This document shows, one piece after another, positions 44,690 to 53,497 of a DNA stretch of 64,000 nucleotides. The DNA is taken from contig NZ_JAKNQH010000001.1 of assembly GCF_022662305.1 (NCBI RefSeq), forward strand, positions 806,001 to 870,000, given 5' to 3'. The notes beneath the pieces are model-generated. The model searched no databases. It had not been told where the DNA came from and saw only the letters and a list, made by a program, of their open reading frames with translations. The stretch is from Sphingomonas sp. BAUL-RG-20F-R05-02. GTDB lineage: Bacteria; Pseudomonadota; Alphaproteobacteria; Sphingomonadales; Sphingomonadaceae. How positions within the stretch are numbered: position 1 is the first letter of the stretch; every line of letters begins with the position of its first letter. The position numbers and the translations under genes were made by a program.

Positions 44690-44950
44690 ATGGCGAAGAA
44701 GAAGCGTTACCTCACCGCGACGATGTCGGACGGCTATGTCAAGACGATCGGGCCGACAGCGGCGCCGTTCACCCACTACTGGCGCATCGTCGCCGAGATC
44801 GAGGGTCGCCGTCCGGAGGTGTTCTGGGGCCACGCCCGCTCGCTCAAGGAAGCGAGCGGCAAGACCACCGCAGCGCGCGAGGCTGCCACGCAGCGCGGCT
44901 GGAAAAGCTATGCGTTCGAGATCGTCGCGCTGACCGAGACGCAGGCCTGA
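44690..44950 (+). CDS. Hypothetical basic small protein downstream of tRNA-Arg
   Basis: An 86 aa frame starts at ATG 44690 (MAKKKRYLTA), only 20 bases after the tRNA CCA end. The N-terminus is basic; the rest (YWRIVAEIEGRRPEVF, then GWKSYAFEIVALTETQA) is a plausible alpha/beta domain with several aromatic residues. I do not recognise a family. The longer frame beginning in the tRNA is rejected. Its proximity suggests processing from a tRNA read-through transcript. Confidence 0.6.
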   Translation: MAKKKRYLTATMSDGYVKTIGPTAAPFTHYWRIVAEIEGRRPEVFWGHARSLKEASGKTTAAREAATQRGWKSYAFEIVALTETQA

Positions 44951-44982
44951 GACACGCGACGACGCCTTCGCCGCGTCCTGCC

Positions 44983-45576
44983 TTACTCGAGCGGCTCGGC
45001 TAAGGGTTCGGACGGTAACGGCTCCGCTGGCATGGTTGACCGCGCGGCGGCGCCGGTCATGCTCTCCAGCACGCCATCGCGACGGATCAACCCGTGGAAC
45101 AGGGCCGCGCCGACATGCCCCAGGATCAGCAGGAAAAAGGCATAGGCGAACAGCCCGTGCGCATAGCGAAGCCAGCCATAGAGCAGCGGTTCATGCGGCA
45201 GGATCGGCGGTAACGCGGCGCCCTTCCACAGCAGCACGGGGTAACCGCCAGCCGACTGCATACCCCATCCGATCAGCGGCATCGCGATCATCAGGCCATA
45301 CAGCAGATAGTGGGATCCCGTCGTGCCGGCCGCCATCAGCGGCGGGAGATCGGCGGGAAGCGGTGGCGGATGATGGGTTAGCCGGACTGCGAGCCGTATC
45401 AGCGCGAGCACCAGGATCGCGATGCCGATCGGCCGATGCCATGCGAGAAGTTCGGGGTACCGCGCGGTTGTCGTCGACACCATACCGGCACCGATCAGCA
45501 GCATCGCCAGGATCAGTCCTGCCATCACCCAGTGCAGCACGCGGGCCGGGAGCGCGAAAACGTCCGGGCGGCTCAT
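44983..45576 (-). CDS. Cytochrome b561-family protein
   Basis: A 197 aa inner-membrane diheme-type cytochrome b561 (YodB/CybB group). Four membrane segments are visible. Heme-ligand histidines lie in LHWVMAGLIL, AWHRPIGIAI, HYLLYGLMIAMPLIGW and YAHGLFAYAFFLLILGHVGAAL (cited in part). The last 30 residues form a Pro/Glu-rich tail. It overlaps the upstream catalase-like gene by 4 bases, so the two are translated together, suggesting that quinol electrons pass through it to the periplasmic heme peroxidase. Confidence 0.9.
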   Translation of the reverse strand: MSRPDVFALPARVLHWVMAGLILAMLLIGAGMVSTTTARYPELLAWHRPIGIAILVLALIRLAVRLTHHPPPLPADLPPLMAAGTTGSHYLLYGLMIAMPLIGWGMQSAGGYPVLLWKGAALPPILPHEPLLYGWLRYAHGLFAYAFFLLILGHVGAALFHGLIRRDGVLESMTGAAARSTMPAEPLPSEPLAEPLE

Positions 45577-46637
45577 CGGCTCGCCTCCTGGCTGATCGCG
45601 TCCGGGTGCGGACCCTCGATGGTGCGCCTGCAGAACGACGCGGAGTAAGCAGCGGACCGGGCCGGCAACAGCGGATCGTCCGAAGCGGCGACGCCGCGTG
45701 GCAGGATCAGCGGATCGAAATTATAATCACGGCAGTCGCCGGCCGCTTCCGTCGCGGCGTGATCGAGCACCAGCGTTCCGACATCGACCTCGCGATGCGG
45801 CCCGGTCCACAGCACGGTGGCATTGTCGGTGCGATCGCCGGGATTGGCGAGCGTCACCACCATGTGCCACTTGAGCGGCCCCTTCGCGATCCGTGATCGC
45901 GCCTCGTCGAACAGCGCGTTGGTGGGTAGCGAGTCAAGCTTTGCCTTGTCGAGCGCGTTGAACGCGGCCTCCGGCACAAAGCGCCAGCGCACGGGTCGGG
46001 TTACCCCTGCGGCGTCGACAAAGCGGAAGGCGTCGATACTGTAGTAGGTGCCGTTGGCGAAACTCGACGGCAGTGGCGCGCTTTTCATGTACGCGAGAAA
46101 CGCTTGCGTTTCAGGATGTGCGGCCGCGAAAGCCTTAACGCGCATCGGATCGGGCTTACCCGTCTTCGGATCGGGCACACTCGCCTGCTGGAGCGCGACG
46201 AAATCTGCCGGGTTCGAGACGATGAAGATCGGGGTATGATCGATCGCCATCCGCCATTCTTCACCGCCGGGCAACGCGAAGCGAAGGCCGAGCGCATGGA
46301 ACACGTTGCGCCCGTCGGTGGCGAGCGGGTTGCCGCCGCCGGTCGAGAACCGGCCGATCACCGGCACACTGCCGCGCGGGAACAGCGCGGCGCGCGAAAC
46401 CGCGACGCCGGCACCATTCGCCTCGAACTGGCCCGACACGCACAGCCCCTTGGCGTGCGCGCGGCGGAAACCGGGATAGACCTTGCCGGTCGCGGCCTGG
46501 AGCACGTCGGCGACAGCGCTGCCACTGATCCGCTCCGGCGAAAGAAACCCGGCTACCCAGGCGAACACCAGCACCGCCGCACCTAAGATGGCGGCGATGA
46601 TTCCCAGGCGAGCGATGGTCTGACCGGACGTTGGCAT
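45573..46637 (-). CDS. Catalase-family peroxidase (SrpA-like)
   Basis: A 354 aa small heme protein with the catalase core but lacking the C-terminal flavodoxin-like part of HPII. An N-terminal membrane anchor or signal at about 6-30 (ARLGIIAAILGAAVLVFAW) suggests periplasmic exposure. Landmarks are RRAHAKGLC with the distal His, RFSTGGGNP and VSNPADFVALQQA. ATG 46637 is preferred to an in-frame start at 46679. With the overlapping cytochrome b561 gene it forms a likely two-gene operon for extracytoplasmic peroxide defence. Confidence 0.87.
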   Translation of the reverse strand: MPTSGQTIARLGIIAAILGAAVLVFAWVAGFLSPERISGSAVADVLQAATGKVYPGFRRAHAKGLCVSGQFEANGAGVAVSRAALFPRGSVPVIGRFSTGGGNPLATDGRNVFHALGLRFALPGGEEWRMAIDHTPIFIVSNPADFVALQQASVPDPKTGKPDPMRVKAFAAAHPETQAFLAYMKSAPLPSSFANGTYYSIDAFRFVDAAGVTRPVRWRFVPEAAFNALDKAKLDSLPTNALFDEARSRIAKGPLKWHMVVTLANPGDRTDNATVLWTGPHREVDVGTLVLDHAATEAAGDCRDYNFDPLILPRGVAASDDPLLPARSAAYSASFCRRTIEGPHPDAISQEASR

Positions 46638-46880
46638 AGGCGACACCTTCGGATCGGATCGAACCGATCTACGCCGCAACGGCTATTGATCCAAGTCCGA
46701 AACGATCGTGCGTCGCGACTATCAGCATTGCACCCCAACCCGGCTTGCGCTATGCGCCCGCGCTTCCAGAGCGACAGCAATGGGAATCGTTGCGGGAGGG
46801 TACGTTCAGACGTGCCCGACTGAACCGCTAGACTTGATCCGGGTTCGCCACCGCGCGCGCCCAGATGGAAAGAGAGTGAC

Positions 46881-47312
46881 ATGGCAAAGAAGATTACCGG
46901 ATACATCAAGCTGCAGGTTCCTGCAGGCAAGGCGAACCCTTCGCCGCCGATCGGCCCTGCGCTGGGTCAGCGCGGCGTGAACATCATGGAGTTCTGCAAG
47001 CAGTTCAACGCCTCGACGGGCAATGAGGAAGTGGGCACGCCGCTGCCGACCGTCATCACCGTCTATGCCGACCGCAGCTTCTCGTTCGAGACCAAGACGC
47101 CGCCGGCGACCTACCTCATCAAGAAGGCCGCCGGCCTGAAGTCTGGCTCGAAGGAGCCGGGCAAGACGGTTGCGGGCAAGATTGCCCGTTCGAAGCTGTC
47201 GGAAATCGCGCAGGCCAAGATGAAGGATCTGAACGCGAACGATATCGAAGCGGCAACGCGCATCATCGAGGGCTCGGCCCGCGCGATGGGCCTCGAAGTG
47301 ACGGAGGGCTGA
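46881..47312 (+). CDS. rplK: 50S ribosomal protein L11
   Basis: Binds the GTPase-associated region of 23S rRNA. It has 143 aa with [30 protein letters not shown] (cited in part: [16 protein letters not shown]) typical of L11, and an AAGAGAGTGAC ribosome site. In most bacteria it follows secE-nusG; here a catalase operon lies upstream on the other strand, so nusG/secE must be elsewhere. rplA follows 4 bases later. Confidence 0.98.
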   Translation: MAKKITGYIKLQVPAGKANPSPPIGPALGQRGVNIMEFCKQFNASTGNEEVGTPLPTVITVYADRSFSFETKTPPATYLIKKAAGLKSGSKEPGKTVAGKIARSKLSEIAQAKMKDLNANDIEAATRIIEGSARAMGLEVTEG

Positions 47313-47316
47313 TTTC

Positions 47317-48015
47317 ATGGCAAAGCTGACCAAGAAGGCGAAGCCCCTCGCCACCGCGATCGACCGCGACAAGCTGTACGGCATCAACGAGGCGATCGAC
47401 CTCGCGCGTGCCAACGCCACCTCGAAGTTCGACGAGACGATCGAAGTCGCGCTGAACCTCGGCGTCGATCCGCGCCACGCCGACCAGATGGTCCGCGGCG
47501 TCGTTACGCTGCCGAAGGGCACCGGCAAGACCGTGCGCGTCGGCGTGTTCGCCAAGGGCGCGAAGGCTGAGGAGGCGCTCGCCGCCGGTGCCGACGTCGT
47601 CGGTGCGGAAGACCTCATGGAAATCGTGCAGGGCGGCAAGATCGATTTCGATCGCTGCATCGCGACCCCGGACATGATGGGCGTCGTTGGCCGGCTCGGC
47701 AAGATTCTGGGTCCGAAGGGCCTGATGCCGAACCCGAAGCTCGGCACCGTCACGATGAACGTCGCACAGGCGGTCAAGGACGCCAAGGGCGGCCAGATCG
47801 AATACCGCGTCGAGAAGGCCGGCATCATCCATTCGGGCATCGGCAAGGCGTCGTTCCCGGCGGAAGATCTGCGCGCCAACTTCGACGCGCTGGTCGATGC
47901 GGTTGTCAAGGCGAAGCCGTCGGGCGCCAAGGGCAAGTATGTCCGCAAGGTCGCCGTCAGCTCGACGATGGGCGCGGGCATCAAGGTCGACACGGCCGAG
48001 GTGAGCGCGGCGTAA
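47317..48015 (+). CDS. rplA: 50S ribosomal protein L1
   Basis: The 232 aa L1 protein of the ribosomal stalk base, also a translational repressor of its own operon in many bacteria. [15 protein letters not shown] and [19 protein letters not shown] (cited in part) are the signatures. It is 4 bases after rplK, so the two are coupled. The block ends in a 14-bp terminator, which isolates it from rplJ-rplL. I cannot see an L1-binding mimic with confidence. Confidence 0.98.
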   Translation: MAKLTKKAKPLATAIDRDKLYGINEAIDLARANATSKFDETIEVALNLGVDPRHADQMVRGVVTLPKGTGKTVRVGVFAKGAKAEEALAAGADVVGAEDLMEIVQGGKIDFDRCIATPDMMGVVGRLGKILGPKGLMPNPKLGTVTMNVAQAVKDAKGGQIEYRVEKAGIIHSGIGKASFPAEDLRANFDALVDAVVKAKPSGAKGKYVRKVAVSSTMGAGIKVDTAEVSAA

Positions 48016-48038
48016 GCCACGTTCCCAGCTAATGTAAC

Positions 48039-48070
48039 GAAGGGCCGGGAGAGCGATCTCCCGGCCCTTC
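48039..48070 (+). terminator. Terminator after rplK-rplA
   Basis: A perfect 14-bp stem (48039-48052 with 48057-48070) is capped by a GCGA tetraloop; a weak TCGTATT follows. It separates rplA from the convergent AsmA-family gene. Confidence 0.87.
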
Positions 48071-48104
48071 TCGTATTCCTCGTCGGCTAATTACTAAACG
48101 ATGT

Positions 48105-50021
48105 TCAGCGCAGCGCCGCCGCACTCAGCCGCCGACAATCGAGCGGCGCGAAGACAGGGCGCGGCGGAGCATCGTCACCGAAGCCGAGCGCGTCCTTGAT
48201 CGAGCGGCCAAGCGCCTTGAAAATACCGCCGACACTCGGTTTGCCCGATGCGGTGCCGCTCCCCGCGATTGCGATAGACGGTTTGCTAAGCGTGCCGCCA
48301 AGCCGGATCGGATCGACGATGCGTAGCGCTGGATTGCCCCGCGTGCGCCCCGCAAGCGTCAGCGCGATCGTCTCGTCCGCAAGGTTGATCCGCCCGCTGC
48401 CGTGACCGACCGCATTGCCGGTGTCGATCGCCAGCGGGTCCGGCGTCAGGATACCACCGCGTGCGCGGAGATCGGCAACTAGGCAGCGTAGCGGCTCGCG
48501 GTCGGACGGGTGAAGGATCGCCTGCTGGATCGTCCCGCCGAGATCCTGCCCTAGCACGTCCGCAACCGTCGCCTTGATCGTACCGTGGTTTGACACGATC
48601 GCCGCCCTGCCATCGGCATGGCTCAGCGCCGCTCGCAAGGTGTCGCCCTCGCCCGACAGCGCGATGCGGCCGCGCAGGATGCCCGCCACATCGTCGGGCA
48701 TGCCGATCAACGTGTCGAGCGCCACCCCCTCCAGCCGGAGGTCGGTCGACAGCTTGGGGCGCCCGCTACGGTGATCCACCCGGAGCAGCCCGGTCATCTG
48801 CCCGCCTCCTAGCGTGGCGACGATATGATCGACGCTCAGTACACGGTGATCGAGGTTGAGACGCCCGGCGAGGCTGCGGAATACGGTGCCGCCGCTCGCC
48901 AGCAGCCGGTCGATCCGAACCGTCAGCGTGCCGTCGGTGCGCTCGAGGTGGGACAGGTTGATCGGCGTCGGCGGCAGCACCCGGGGGCCGATTGCGGCGC
49001 GGCTGGCGGCGGACCGCGCTCGTCCGGCGGCATCGGAAAGATCGTCGAAATCGAACTGACTGGCCCGGAACCCGCCGTCGATCCGGGTGCGGCCATCGCG
49101 CTTCAGCACGGTGGCCTTGCCGACGAAGCGGGACCGACCGACCCCGCCGCCGAGCCGGTCGAGATACCAATCACGGCCATCGTGCCGCACCTCGCCGATC
49201 AGCGCGATCGGCTGCGTGCCGAACAGCCCCGCCTCGATCACCCGGTCCAAATTCTTCAGCGTCGGCGCTCGCGCGGTTATGGTAGCGTGGAATCGGTGCG
49301 TGTTGAGCACACCGTCGGTAGCGCCGCTCGCGTCGAGATGCAGCGCGGGGGACGCCAGATGCACTTCGACCGGCCAGGGCGCCGCCGGGTCCACGCCATC
49401 GATGGGACCGCCGCGTAAATCTAGCCGAGCCGGCGTGTCGAGAAAGGTGCCGTTCGCCGCGAGCCGCAACCCGGTTGCGCCCATCGCATCGAACGGGCCG
49501 GCTACGAACAGCCTACGCCTCATATCGCGCAGGCTAAGATAGCCGTTGCGAATGACGAGGCGGGTCAAGGTCAGTCCGTGCGTGGCTACGCGGGTGTTAT
49601 GCGCGTGCTGGCTTTCCCAGTTGGAGCGGCCGTGCGCATCGCGGACCAACGCAACCGTCAATCCGTCGATCGTCACCGCATCGGGATGCACCTCCCCGAA
49701 CAGCAGTCGCAGCACCGGCAGGCGGACGGTTACCGATCGCGCCGTCAAGAAATCGCCACCGCGGACCCATGTGGGCTGAGCGATCCGCAGATCGTTGATG
49801 GAAATGTCAGGCGCGTAGGAGAACACCTGCTTGCGGCTGATCGAGCCGATATGGACTGCCGCGCCAAAGTGGGCGGCGATGCGCGCCTCCAGCACCGGGC
49901 GAAGCAGACCGAACGGCAGCATGCCCAATGCAAGGACGAACAATGCGACAACGAGCAGCAAAGCCGCGCCGGCCAGTCCGATCCGGCTTAGGAGCGACCG
50001 CGTCGCCGGTGTCATCGCCAT
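48105..50021 (-). CDS. AsmA-family protein
   Basis: A 638 aa envelope protein of the AsmA/TamB-like family, thought to help move or control lipids between membranes. One N-terminal helix at about residues 14-36 (LAGAALLLVVALFVLALGML) is followed by ARIAAHFGAAVHIGSI and SINDLRIAQPTW, then a long beta-rich body and the C-terminal AsmA signature GSGRINLADETIALTL and GTLSKPSIAI. ATG 50021 with AAGGGTGA upstream is preferred to a start at 50165. It lies opposite to both flanking ribosomal blocks, between rplA and rplJ. Confidence 0.85.
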   Translation of the reverse strand: MAMTPATRSLLSRIGLAGAALLLVVALFVLALGMLPFGLLRPVLEARIAAHFGAAVHIGSISRKQVFSYAPDISINDLRIAQPTWVRGGDFLTARSVTVRLPVLRLLFGEVHPDAVTIDGLTVALVRDAHGRSNWESQHAHNTRVATHGLTLTRLVIRNGYLSLRDMRRRLFVAGPFDAMGATGLRLAANGTFLDTPARLDLRGGPIDGVDPAAPWPVEVHLASPALHLDASGATDGVLNTHRFHATITARAPTLKNLDRVIEAGLFGTQPIALIGEVRHDGRDWYLDRLGGGVGRSRFVGKATVLKRDGRTRIDGGFRASQFDFDDLSDAAGRARSAASRAAIGPRVLPPTPINLSHLERTDGTLTVRIDRLLASGGTVFRSLAGRLNLDHRVLSVDHIVATLGGGQMTGLLRVDHRSGRPKLSTDLRLEGVALDTLIGMPDDVAGILRGRIALSGEGDTLRAALSHADGRAAIVSNHGTIKATVADVLGQDLGGTIQQAILHPSDREPLRCLVADLRARGGILTPDPLAIDTGNAVGHGSGRINLADETIALTLAGRTRGNPALRIVDPIRLGGTLSKPSIAIAGSGTASGKPSVGGIFKALGRSIKDALGFGDDAPPRPVFAPLDCRRLSAAALR

Positions 50022-50123
50022 GCTGCAATCACCCTTTTCATACTGCCAACTGCAGGAACCGAATGTCTGATTAACGGTCGCGTCGGCTGGACAGCGCGGA
50101 CCGTTCCTCGCTATCGGCCCGGC

Positions 50124-50330
50124 ATGGCAGTTATCGCAACCATCATGAACACGGCCACCGGCCAACCCATTCAGAAAATGACGTTCGGGCGCATGCCCAA
50201 GCCATGGGCATCCTTCAACCTCGCGACCGGTGAACTGGTGACGGCGGACCGGGTCGAGGTGGGCAAGCCCGCGCCCGGCAAGGTGGTCGTGCCGGTGGCG
50301 GTGTGGGTGACGGTGAAGGCGGCAGGTTAA
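50124..50330 (+). CDS. Hypothetical small protein
   Basis: A 68 aa frame, MAVIATIMNTATGQP..., with beta-rich character (VEVGKPAPGKVVVPVAVWVTVKA). It has no signal peptide or cysteine. A GC-rich hairpin begins directly after its stop, which supports it being a real gene. No ribosome site is clear and no family is recognised. It stands alone between the AsmA gene and the rplJ leader. Confidence 0.5.
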   Translation: MAVIATIMNTATGQPIQKMTFGRMPKPWASFNLATGELVTADRVEVGKPAPGKVVVPVAVWVTVKAAG

Positions 50331-50351
50331 GGGGCCGGTTGGCCCGGCCCC
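50331..50351 (+). terminator. Hairpin immediately after the 68-aa ORF
   Basis: GGGGCCGG (50331-50338) pairs with CCGGCCCC (50344-50351), 5-base loop, starting directly after the stop codon. The downstream CCTCTCCTG is not a good U-tract. The rest of the gap to about 50569 shows no gene or clear site. Confidence 0.5.
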
Positions 50352-50569
50352 CCTCTCCTGACTTGCAGCCCTGCGCCGTAGCGGGGCAAACCGTTCAAAA
50401 CCCGTGATGCGCGAACCCGATTGAGTCGGATGCGTAATGCTGTGTTCAGGTATAGACCGGGGTTACGGGTAAATCCTTAGCGGGAGTGACCGTTCGGCGA
50501 CAATTTCGTTCAGACTGGCGTATCCGATGCCCCCGGCGGGCCGGTTCAGTGATGCTGGCACGCCGTCGG

Positions 50570-50597
50570 TTGACTTCCCACCGTCGCCCTGTATGAG
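50570..50597 (+). promoter_or_regulatory. Probable sigma-70 promoter of rplJ-rplL
   Basis: TTGACT (50570-50575) and TATGAG (50592-50597) are 16 bases apart. Transcription would start near 50604 and leave a leader of about 260 bases before rplJ. Confidence 0.55.
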
Positions 50598-50603
50598 CGC
50601 GAC

Positions 50604-50862
50604 CTCAACCCGACAGGCGTTCGCGCCCGCCGGGTCCGTCCGAGACAGTAGGTGCGCCGGGTTTGCCGTCGCTTAATCTCCTACCGAGACGGGGAATGGT
50701 ATTTCGGCTGGTGCGCAAGCCCCTGCCCTCGGTCCGTAGCGACGTGTCGCCGGTCCGCCAAACCCCATCGCTGGACAGCCCCCGTCGGCACGCGATCCTT
50801 TGGTCGTGCGCTTGCGGGTTAACCGGCCCGTCGCTTGCGGCGGGTCCAACGTGGAGAATGGC
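50604..50862 (+). promoter_or_regulatory. Untranslated leader of rplJ, probable L10 autoregulatory site
   Basis: No gene is visible in these 259 bases. GTAGG (50648-50652) can pair with CCTAC (50680-50684), flanked by GAGACAG and GAGACGG repeats. In many bacteria L10 in complex with L7/L12 binds a structured leader and represses rplJL. The size and place fit that role; I infer it without an alignment. Confidence 0.5.
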
Positions 50863-51390
50863 ATGGATCGTGCTCAAAAGACCGAGCTCGTCGCCGAGCT
50901 TAACCGCACTTTTGCCGAAGTCGGCGCGGTGATCGTCACCCGCAACCTCGGCATGACCGTCGCGCAGTCGACCAAACTGCGCAACGCGATGCGGGATGCC
51001 GGCGCGAGCTACAAGGTCTCGAAGAACAAGCTTGCCAGGATCGCGCTGGACGGCACCGACTACACCGGTCTGGGCGACATGCTCACCGGTCCGGTCGGTC
51101 TCGCCACCTCCATCGATCCCGTCGCGGCCGCCAAGGTGGCCGTCGACTTCGCGAAGACGAACGACAAGTTCGAAATCGTGGGCGGATCGATGGGCGCGAC
51201 CGTCCTCGACGTGGAAGGCGTGAAAGCGCTGGCGACGATGCCGTCGCTGGATGAACTGCGTGCCAAGATCATCGGCCTGCTTGTTGCCCCGGCAACCAAG
51301 CTCGCGACGATCACGCAGGCTCCGGCGGCCCAGCTCGCCCGCGTTCTCGCGGCTTACGCCGACAAGGACAAGGAAGGCGCGGACGCCTGA
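50863..51390 (+). CDS. rplJ: 50S ribosomal protein L10
   Basis: Anchors L7/L12 dimers to the ribosome. It has 175 aa; [31 protein letters not shown] and the C-terminal helix [15 protein letters not shown] that docks L7/L12 are typical. ATG 50863 with GTGGAGAA upstream is preferred to the in-frame GTG at 50800. The leader is long, and rplL follows after 65 bases. Confidence 0.97.
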   Translation: MDRAQKTELVAELNRTFAEVGAVIVTRNLGMTVAQSTKLRNAMRDAGASYKVSKNKLARIALDGTDYTGLGDMLTGPVGLATSIDPVAAAKVAVDFAKTNDKFEIVGGSMGATVLDVEGVKALATMPSLDELRAKIIGLLVAPATKLATITQAPAAQLARVLAAYADKDKEGADA

Positions 51391-51455
51391 TCGGCATCCG
51401 CTTCGAGATTTCACACTGAACAGAGCGGGGCGACGCCCCAAGATGGAGACTACAC

Positions 51456-51833
51456 ATGGCCGACCTGAACGCGCTCGTTGAGAGCCTGAGCGAACTGACC
51501 GTCCTCGAAGCCGCTGAGCTTTCGAAGATGCTCGAAGAGAAGTGGGGCGTTTCGGCTGCCGCTGCTGTTGCAGCAGCACCTGCCGCTGCCGGCGGCGCCG
51601 CTGCTCCGGCTGCTGAAGAGCAGACCGAATTCGACGTCATCCTGACCGGCGACGGTGGCAAGAAGATCAACGTCATCAAGGAAGTCCGCGCGATCACCTC
51701 GCTCGGCCTGACCGAAGCCAAGACGCTGGTCGAGTCGGCTCCTAAGGCCGTCAAGGAAGGCGTGTCGAAGGACGAGGCTGCCAAGATCAAGGCGCAGCTC
51801 GAAGCCGCCGGCGCGACCGTCGAAGTCAAGTAA
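51456..51833 (+). CDS. rplL: 50S ribosomal protein L7/L12
   Basis: The 125 aa acidic stalk protein that recruits translation factors. Its dimerising N-terminal domain ends at about 35, an Ala-rich hinge ([19 protein letters not shown]) follows, and the C-terminal domain [25 protein letters not shown] (cited in part) contacts factors. An AGATGGAGAC site lies before the ATG. Unlike the usual order, rpoB is 3.2 kb away. Confidence 0.98.
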   Translation: MADLNALVESLSELTVLEAAELSKMLEEKWGVSAAAAVAAAPAAAGGAAAPAAEEQTEFDVILTGDGGKKINVIKEVRAITSLGLTEAKTLVESAPKAVKEGVSKDEAAKIKAQLEAAGATVEVK

Positions 51834-51848
51834 GCCGCAGCGGGGGCA

Positions 51849-51934
51849 GGTCCAGCCTGGCTGGACCCACCTCCCGCAAGGCCGGCCGGCGCGAGCAAAG
51901 CTCGCGTCCGACGTTACGGGCTTCGCCCGTGACG
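51849..51934 (+). repeat. Three hairpins in tandem after rplL
   Basis: GGTCCAG/CTGGACC (51849-51855 with 51861-51867), CGCGAGC/GCTCGCG (51890-51896 with 51900-51906, AAA loop) and CGTTACGGGC/GCCCGTGACG (51912-51921 with 51925-51934, one wobble). None has a U-tract. They may protect rplL mRNA 3' ends or be a REP-like element. Confidence 0.55.
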
Positions 51935-51944
51935 GTTCGCCAAA

Positions 51945-51984
51945 CAGAAAGGGGCGGCATCCACACGGATGCCGCCCCTTTCTG
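51945..51984. terminator. Strong terminator after rplL
   Basis: An 18-bp perfect stem (51945-51962 with 51967-51984) with an ACAC loop. It ends 31 bases before the stop of the convergent membrane-protein gene, so it probably insulates both directions. Confidence 0.85.
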
Positions 51985-52015
51985 CGTTGATGGATAGCGT
52001 CGCGCGTTACCCCGC

Positions 52016-52738
52016 CTAGCCAGCGTCAAGCGCCACGCCGGCTTTGCCAGCCGCGCGCGTAGCGGCGAAATAGCCACTCGCCTGCATCACCACCGCGAGC
52101 CAGCCGACCAGCAGCGAGTCGGCGATCAGCACCGGCCACAGCAACCGCTTCGGGCCGAGGATGGCAAGCGCCGCAAACGCGTAATGCGGGACCATCAACG
52201 GCAGCATCGCGGCGAGCGAAAAGGCGAACGTCCATGGCACGTGTCGGCGCATGATCGCCACCGAAGCGCGTGGGCCCACGCTTGCGTTGCCGAGCACCGC
52301 CGCCACGCCCCACGCCAGCATCAGGATGCCAATTCCCGTGGCGACCAAGAACCCGGCGATCGTCACCGCCATATTCGCCGGCAGCGCGAACAATTGTATT
52401 ACCGCGACGGCGAGCTGAACCGTGACGAACCCCGCAAACATGCGCAGCGCGCGCGGATCGGCGCGCACCGCGCGAGCCGGATCACGCCACGCGAGATAGC
52501 GCACGATCCAATAGCCTGGCAGGACCAGCGCGAGGACCTTGACCATGCCGAACCTCATCCGCCACGCGTCATGTTCATGCAGACGGGCGGCGGCGGGGCT
52601 GGCGTACAGGCCGATGCGGACCTCTACGACATGCTGGAGCAGTTCGAACGCTACGGGGACCAGCGCGAGCAACGGACACGCGACGATGAAGGCGATGCTG
52701 CCGCGATAGGTCGCGGTGAGCGCGTGCCGGAACCTCAT
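52016..52738 (-). CDS. Polytopic membrane protein of the DUF2975/XRE module
   Basis: A 240 aa hydrophobic protein with about five or six membrane segments (GSIAFIVACPLLALVPVAF, VKVLALVLPGYWIV, AVTIAGFLVATGIGILMLAW among them). No catalytic motif or known family is recognised. ATG 52738 overlaps the XRE gene by 4 bases, so it is co-translated with the regulator. The longer frame to 52783 is rejected. It may be the target or effector of the DUF2975-XRE pair. Confidence 0.75.
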   Translation of the reverse strand: MRFRHALTATYRGSIAFIVACPLLALVPVAFELLQHVVEVRIGLYASPAAARLHEHDAWRMRFGMVKVLALVLPGYWIVRYLAWRDPARAVRADPRALRMFAGFVTVQLAVAVIQLFALPANMAVTIAGFLVATGIGILMLAWGVAAVLGNASVGPRASVAIMRRHVPWTFAFSLAAMLPLMVPHYAFAALAILGPKRLLWPVLIADSLLVGWLAVVMQASGYFAATRAAGKAGVALDAG

Positions 52739-52950
52739 GCCTCGTCCTCCTCGATGGCGATGAGCAGGTCGCCGGGCTGACACTCGAGCACGCGACAGAT
52801 CGCCTCGAGCGTGGAAAAGCGGATTGCCTTGGCCTTGCCGGTCTTGAGGACGGACAGATTGGCGAGCGTGATGCCGACGGCTTCGGAAAGATCGGTGAGC
52901 GACATGCGGCGGGCGTGCAGCATATCGTCGAGCCTGACGCGGATCGGCAT
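52735..52950 (-). CDS. Small XRE-family (Cro/CI, YozG-like) regulator
   Basis: A 71 aa one-domain repressor. The helix-turn-helix runs from about 14 to 55: MSLTDLSEAVGITLANLSVLKTGKAK (cited in part), then IRFSTLEAICRVLECQPGDLL, the usual YozG ending. ATG 52950 lies one base after the DUF2975 stop; the in-frame extension to 53004 is rejected. It probably controls its own operon through the TATCGA repeats upstream of the DUF2975 gene. Confidence 0.9.
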   Translation of the reverse strand: MPIRVRLDDMLHARRMSLTDLSEAVGITLANLSVLKTGKAKAIRFSTLEAICRVLECQPGDLLIAIEEDEA

Positions 52951-52951
52951 G

Positions 52952-53473
52952 TCAGACGGTCCCGACGAGATCGTCGCGCATCGCCGCGCCGCGCGCGAAT
53001 ACATGGGCGAGCACGAATGCGACCAGCACCGACAGCCATCCGCCGACCGACGGCGTCCAGGTCAGCACGTCGATATGCAGGGAGGCCAGCCAGAACTCCA
53101 AGCCGCCGAGCGCCGTATCGAGCACTTGCAGCGCGAGCATCGCCCAGGCGATGGTGCGCACCCGCGCGGCATTGTCCGGCAGGAACGGATCGCCGCTACG
53201 CAGGCTGGCGAGGATCGCGGCCAATGCGGTGAACAAGCGATACACGGCCCACACCGCAATTAGCCCTATCACCAGCACCAGCCGGATGCCGGTCAACCCC
53301 GCGAAGGCAACGGTGGGATCGTGGTATTTCGCCAGCAACCGCGCCATCAGCAACGTCCCGGCCGGCCAGCTTACCAAGAGAGCGGCGGCAAAACCAACAC
53401 CTGCAGCCACGTTAAGAACCGCCAGCACCCGTACCACCGTTGCCGTGCCCGATATCATCGAATCGCGTGCCAT
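52952..53473 (-). CDS. DUF2975 membrane protein
   Basis: A 173 aa protein with four membrane helices (AVLNVAAGVGFAAALLVSW, IRLVLVIGLIAVWAVYRLF, TIAWAMLALQVLDTALGG, VGGWLSVLVAFVLAHVF) and the loop RSGDPFLPDNAARVRTIAW (cited in part) that defines DUF2975. Such genes are nearly always followed by a YozG-like XRE gene, as here with a one-base gap. Function is unknown; it may sense the membrane and act on the regulator. A probable promoter with TATCGA repeats lies upstream. Confidence 0.85.
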   Translation of the reverse strand: MARDSMISGTATVVRVLAVLNVAAGVGFAAALLVSWPAGTLLMARLLAKYHDPTVAFAGLTGIRLVLVIGLIAVWAVYRLFTALAAILASLRSGDPFLPDNAARVRTIAWAMLALQVLDTALGGLEFWLASLHIDVLTWTPSVGGWLSVLVAFVLAHVFARGAAMRDDLVGTV

Positions 53474-53497
53474 CGCTTTCCCCTTTGGTTTGGGAAT

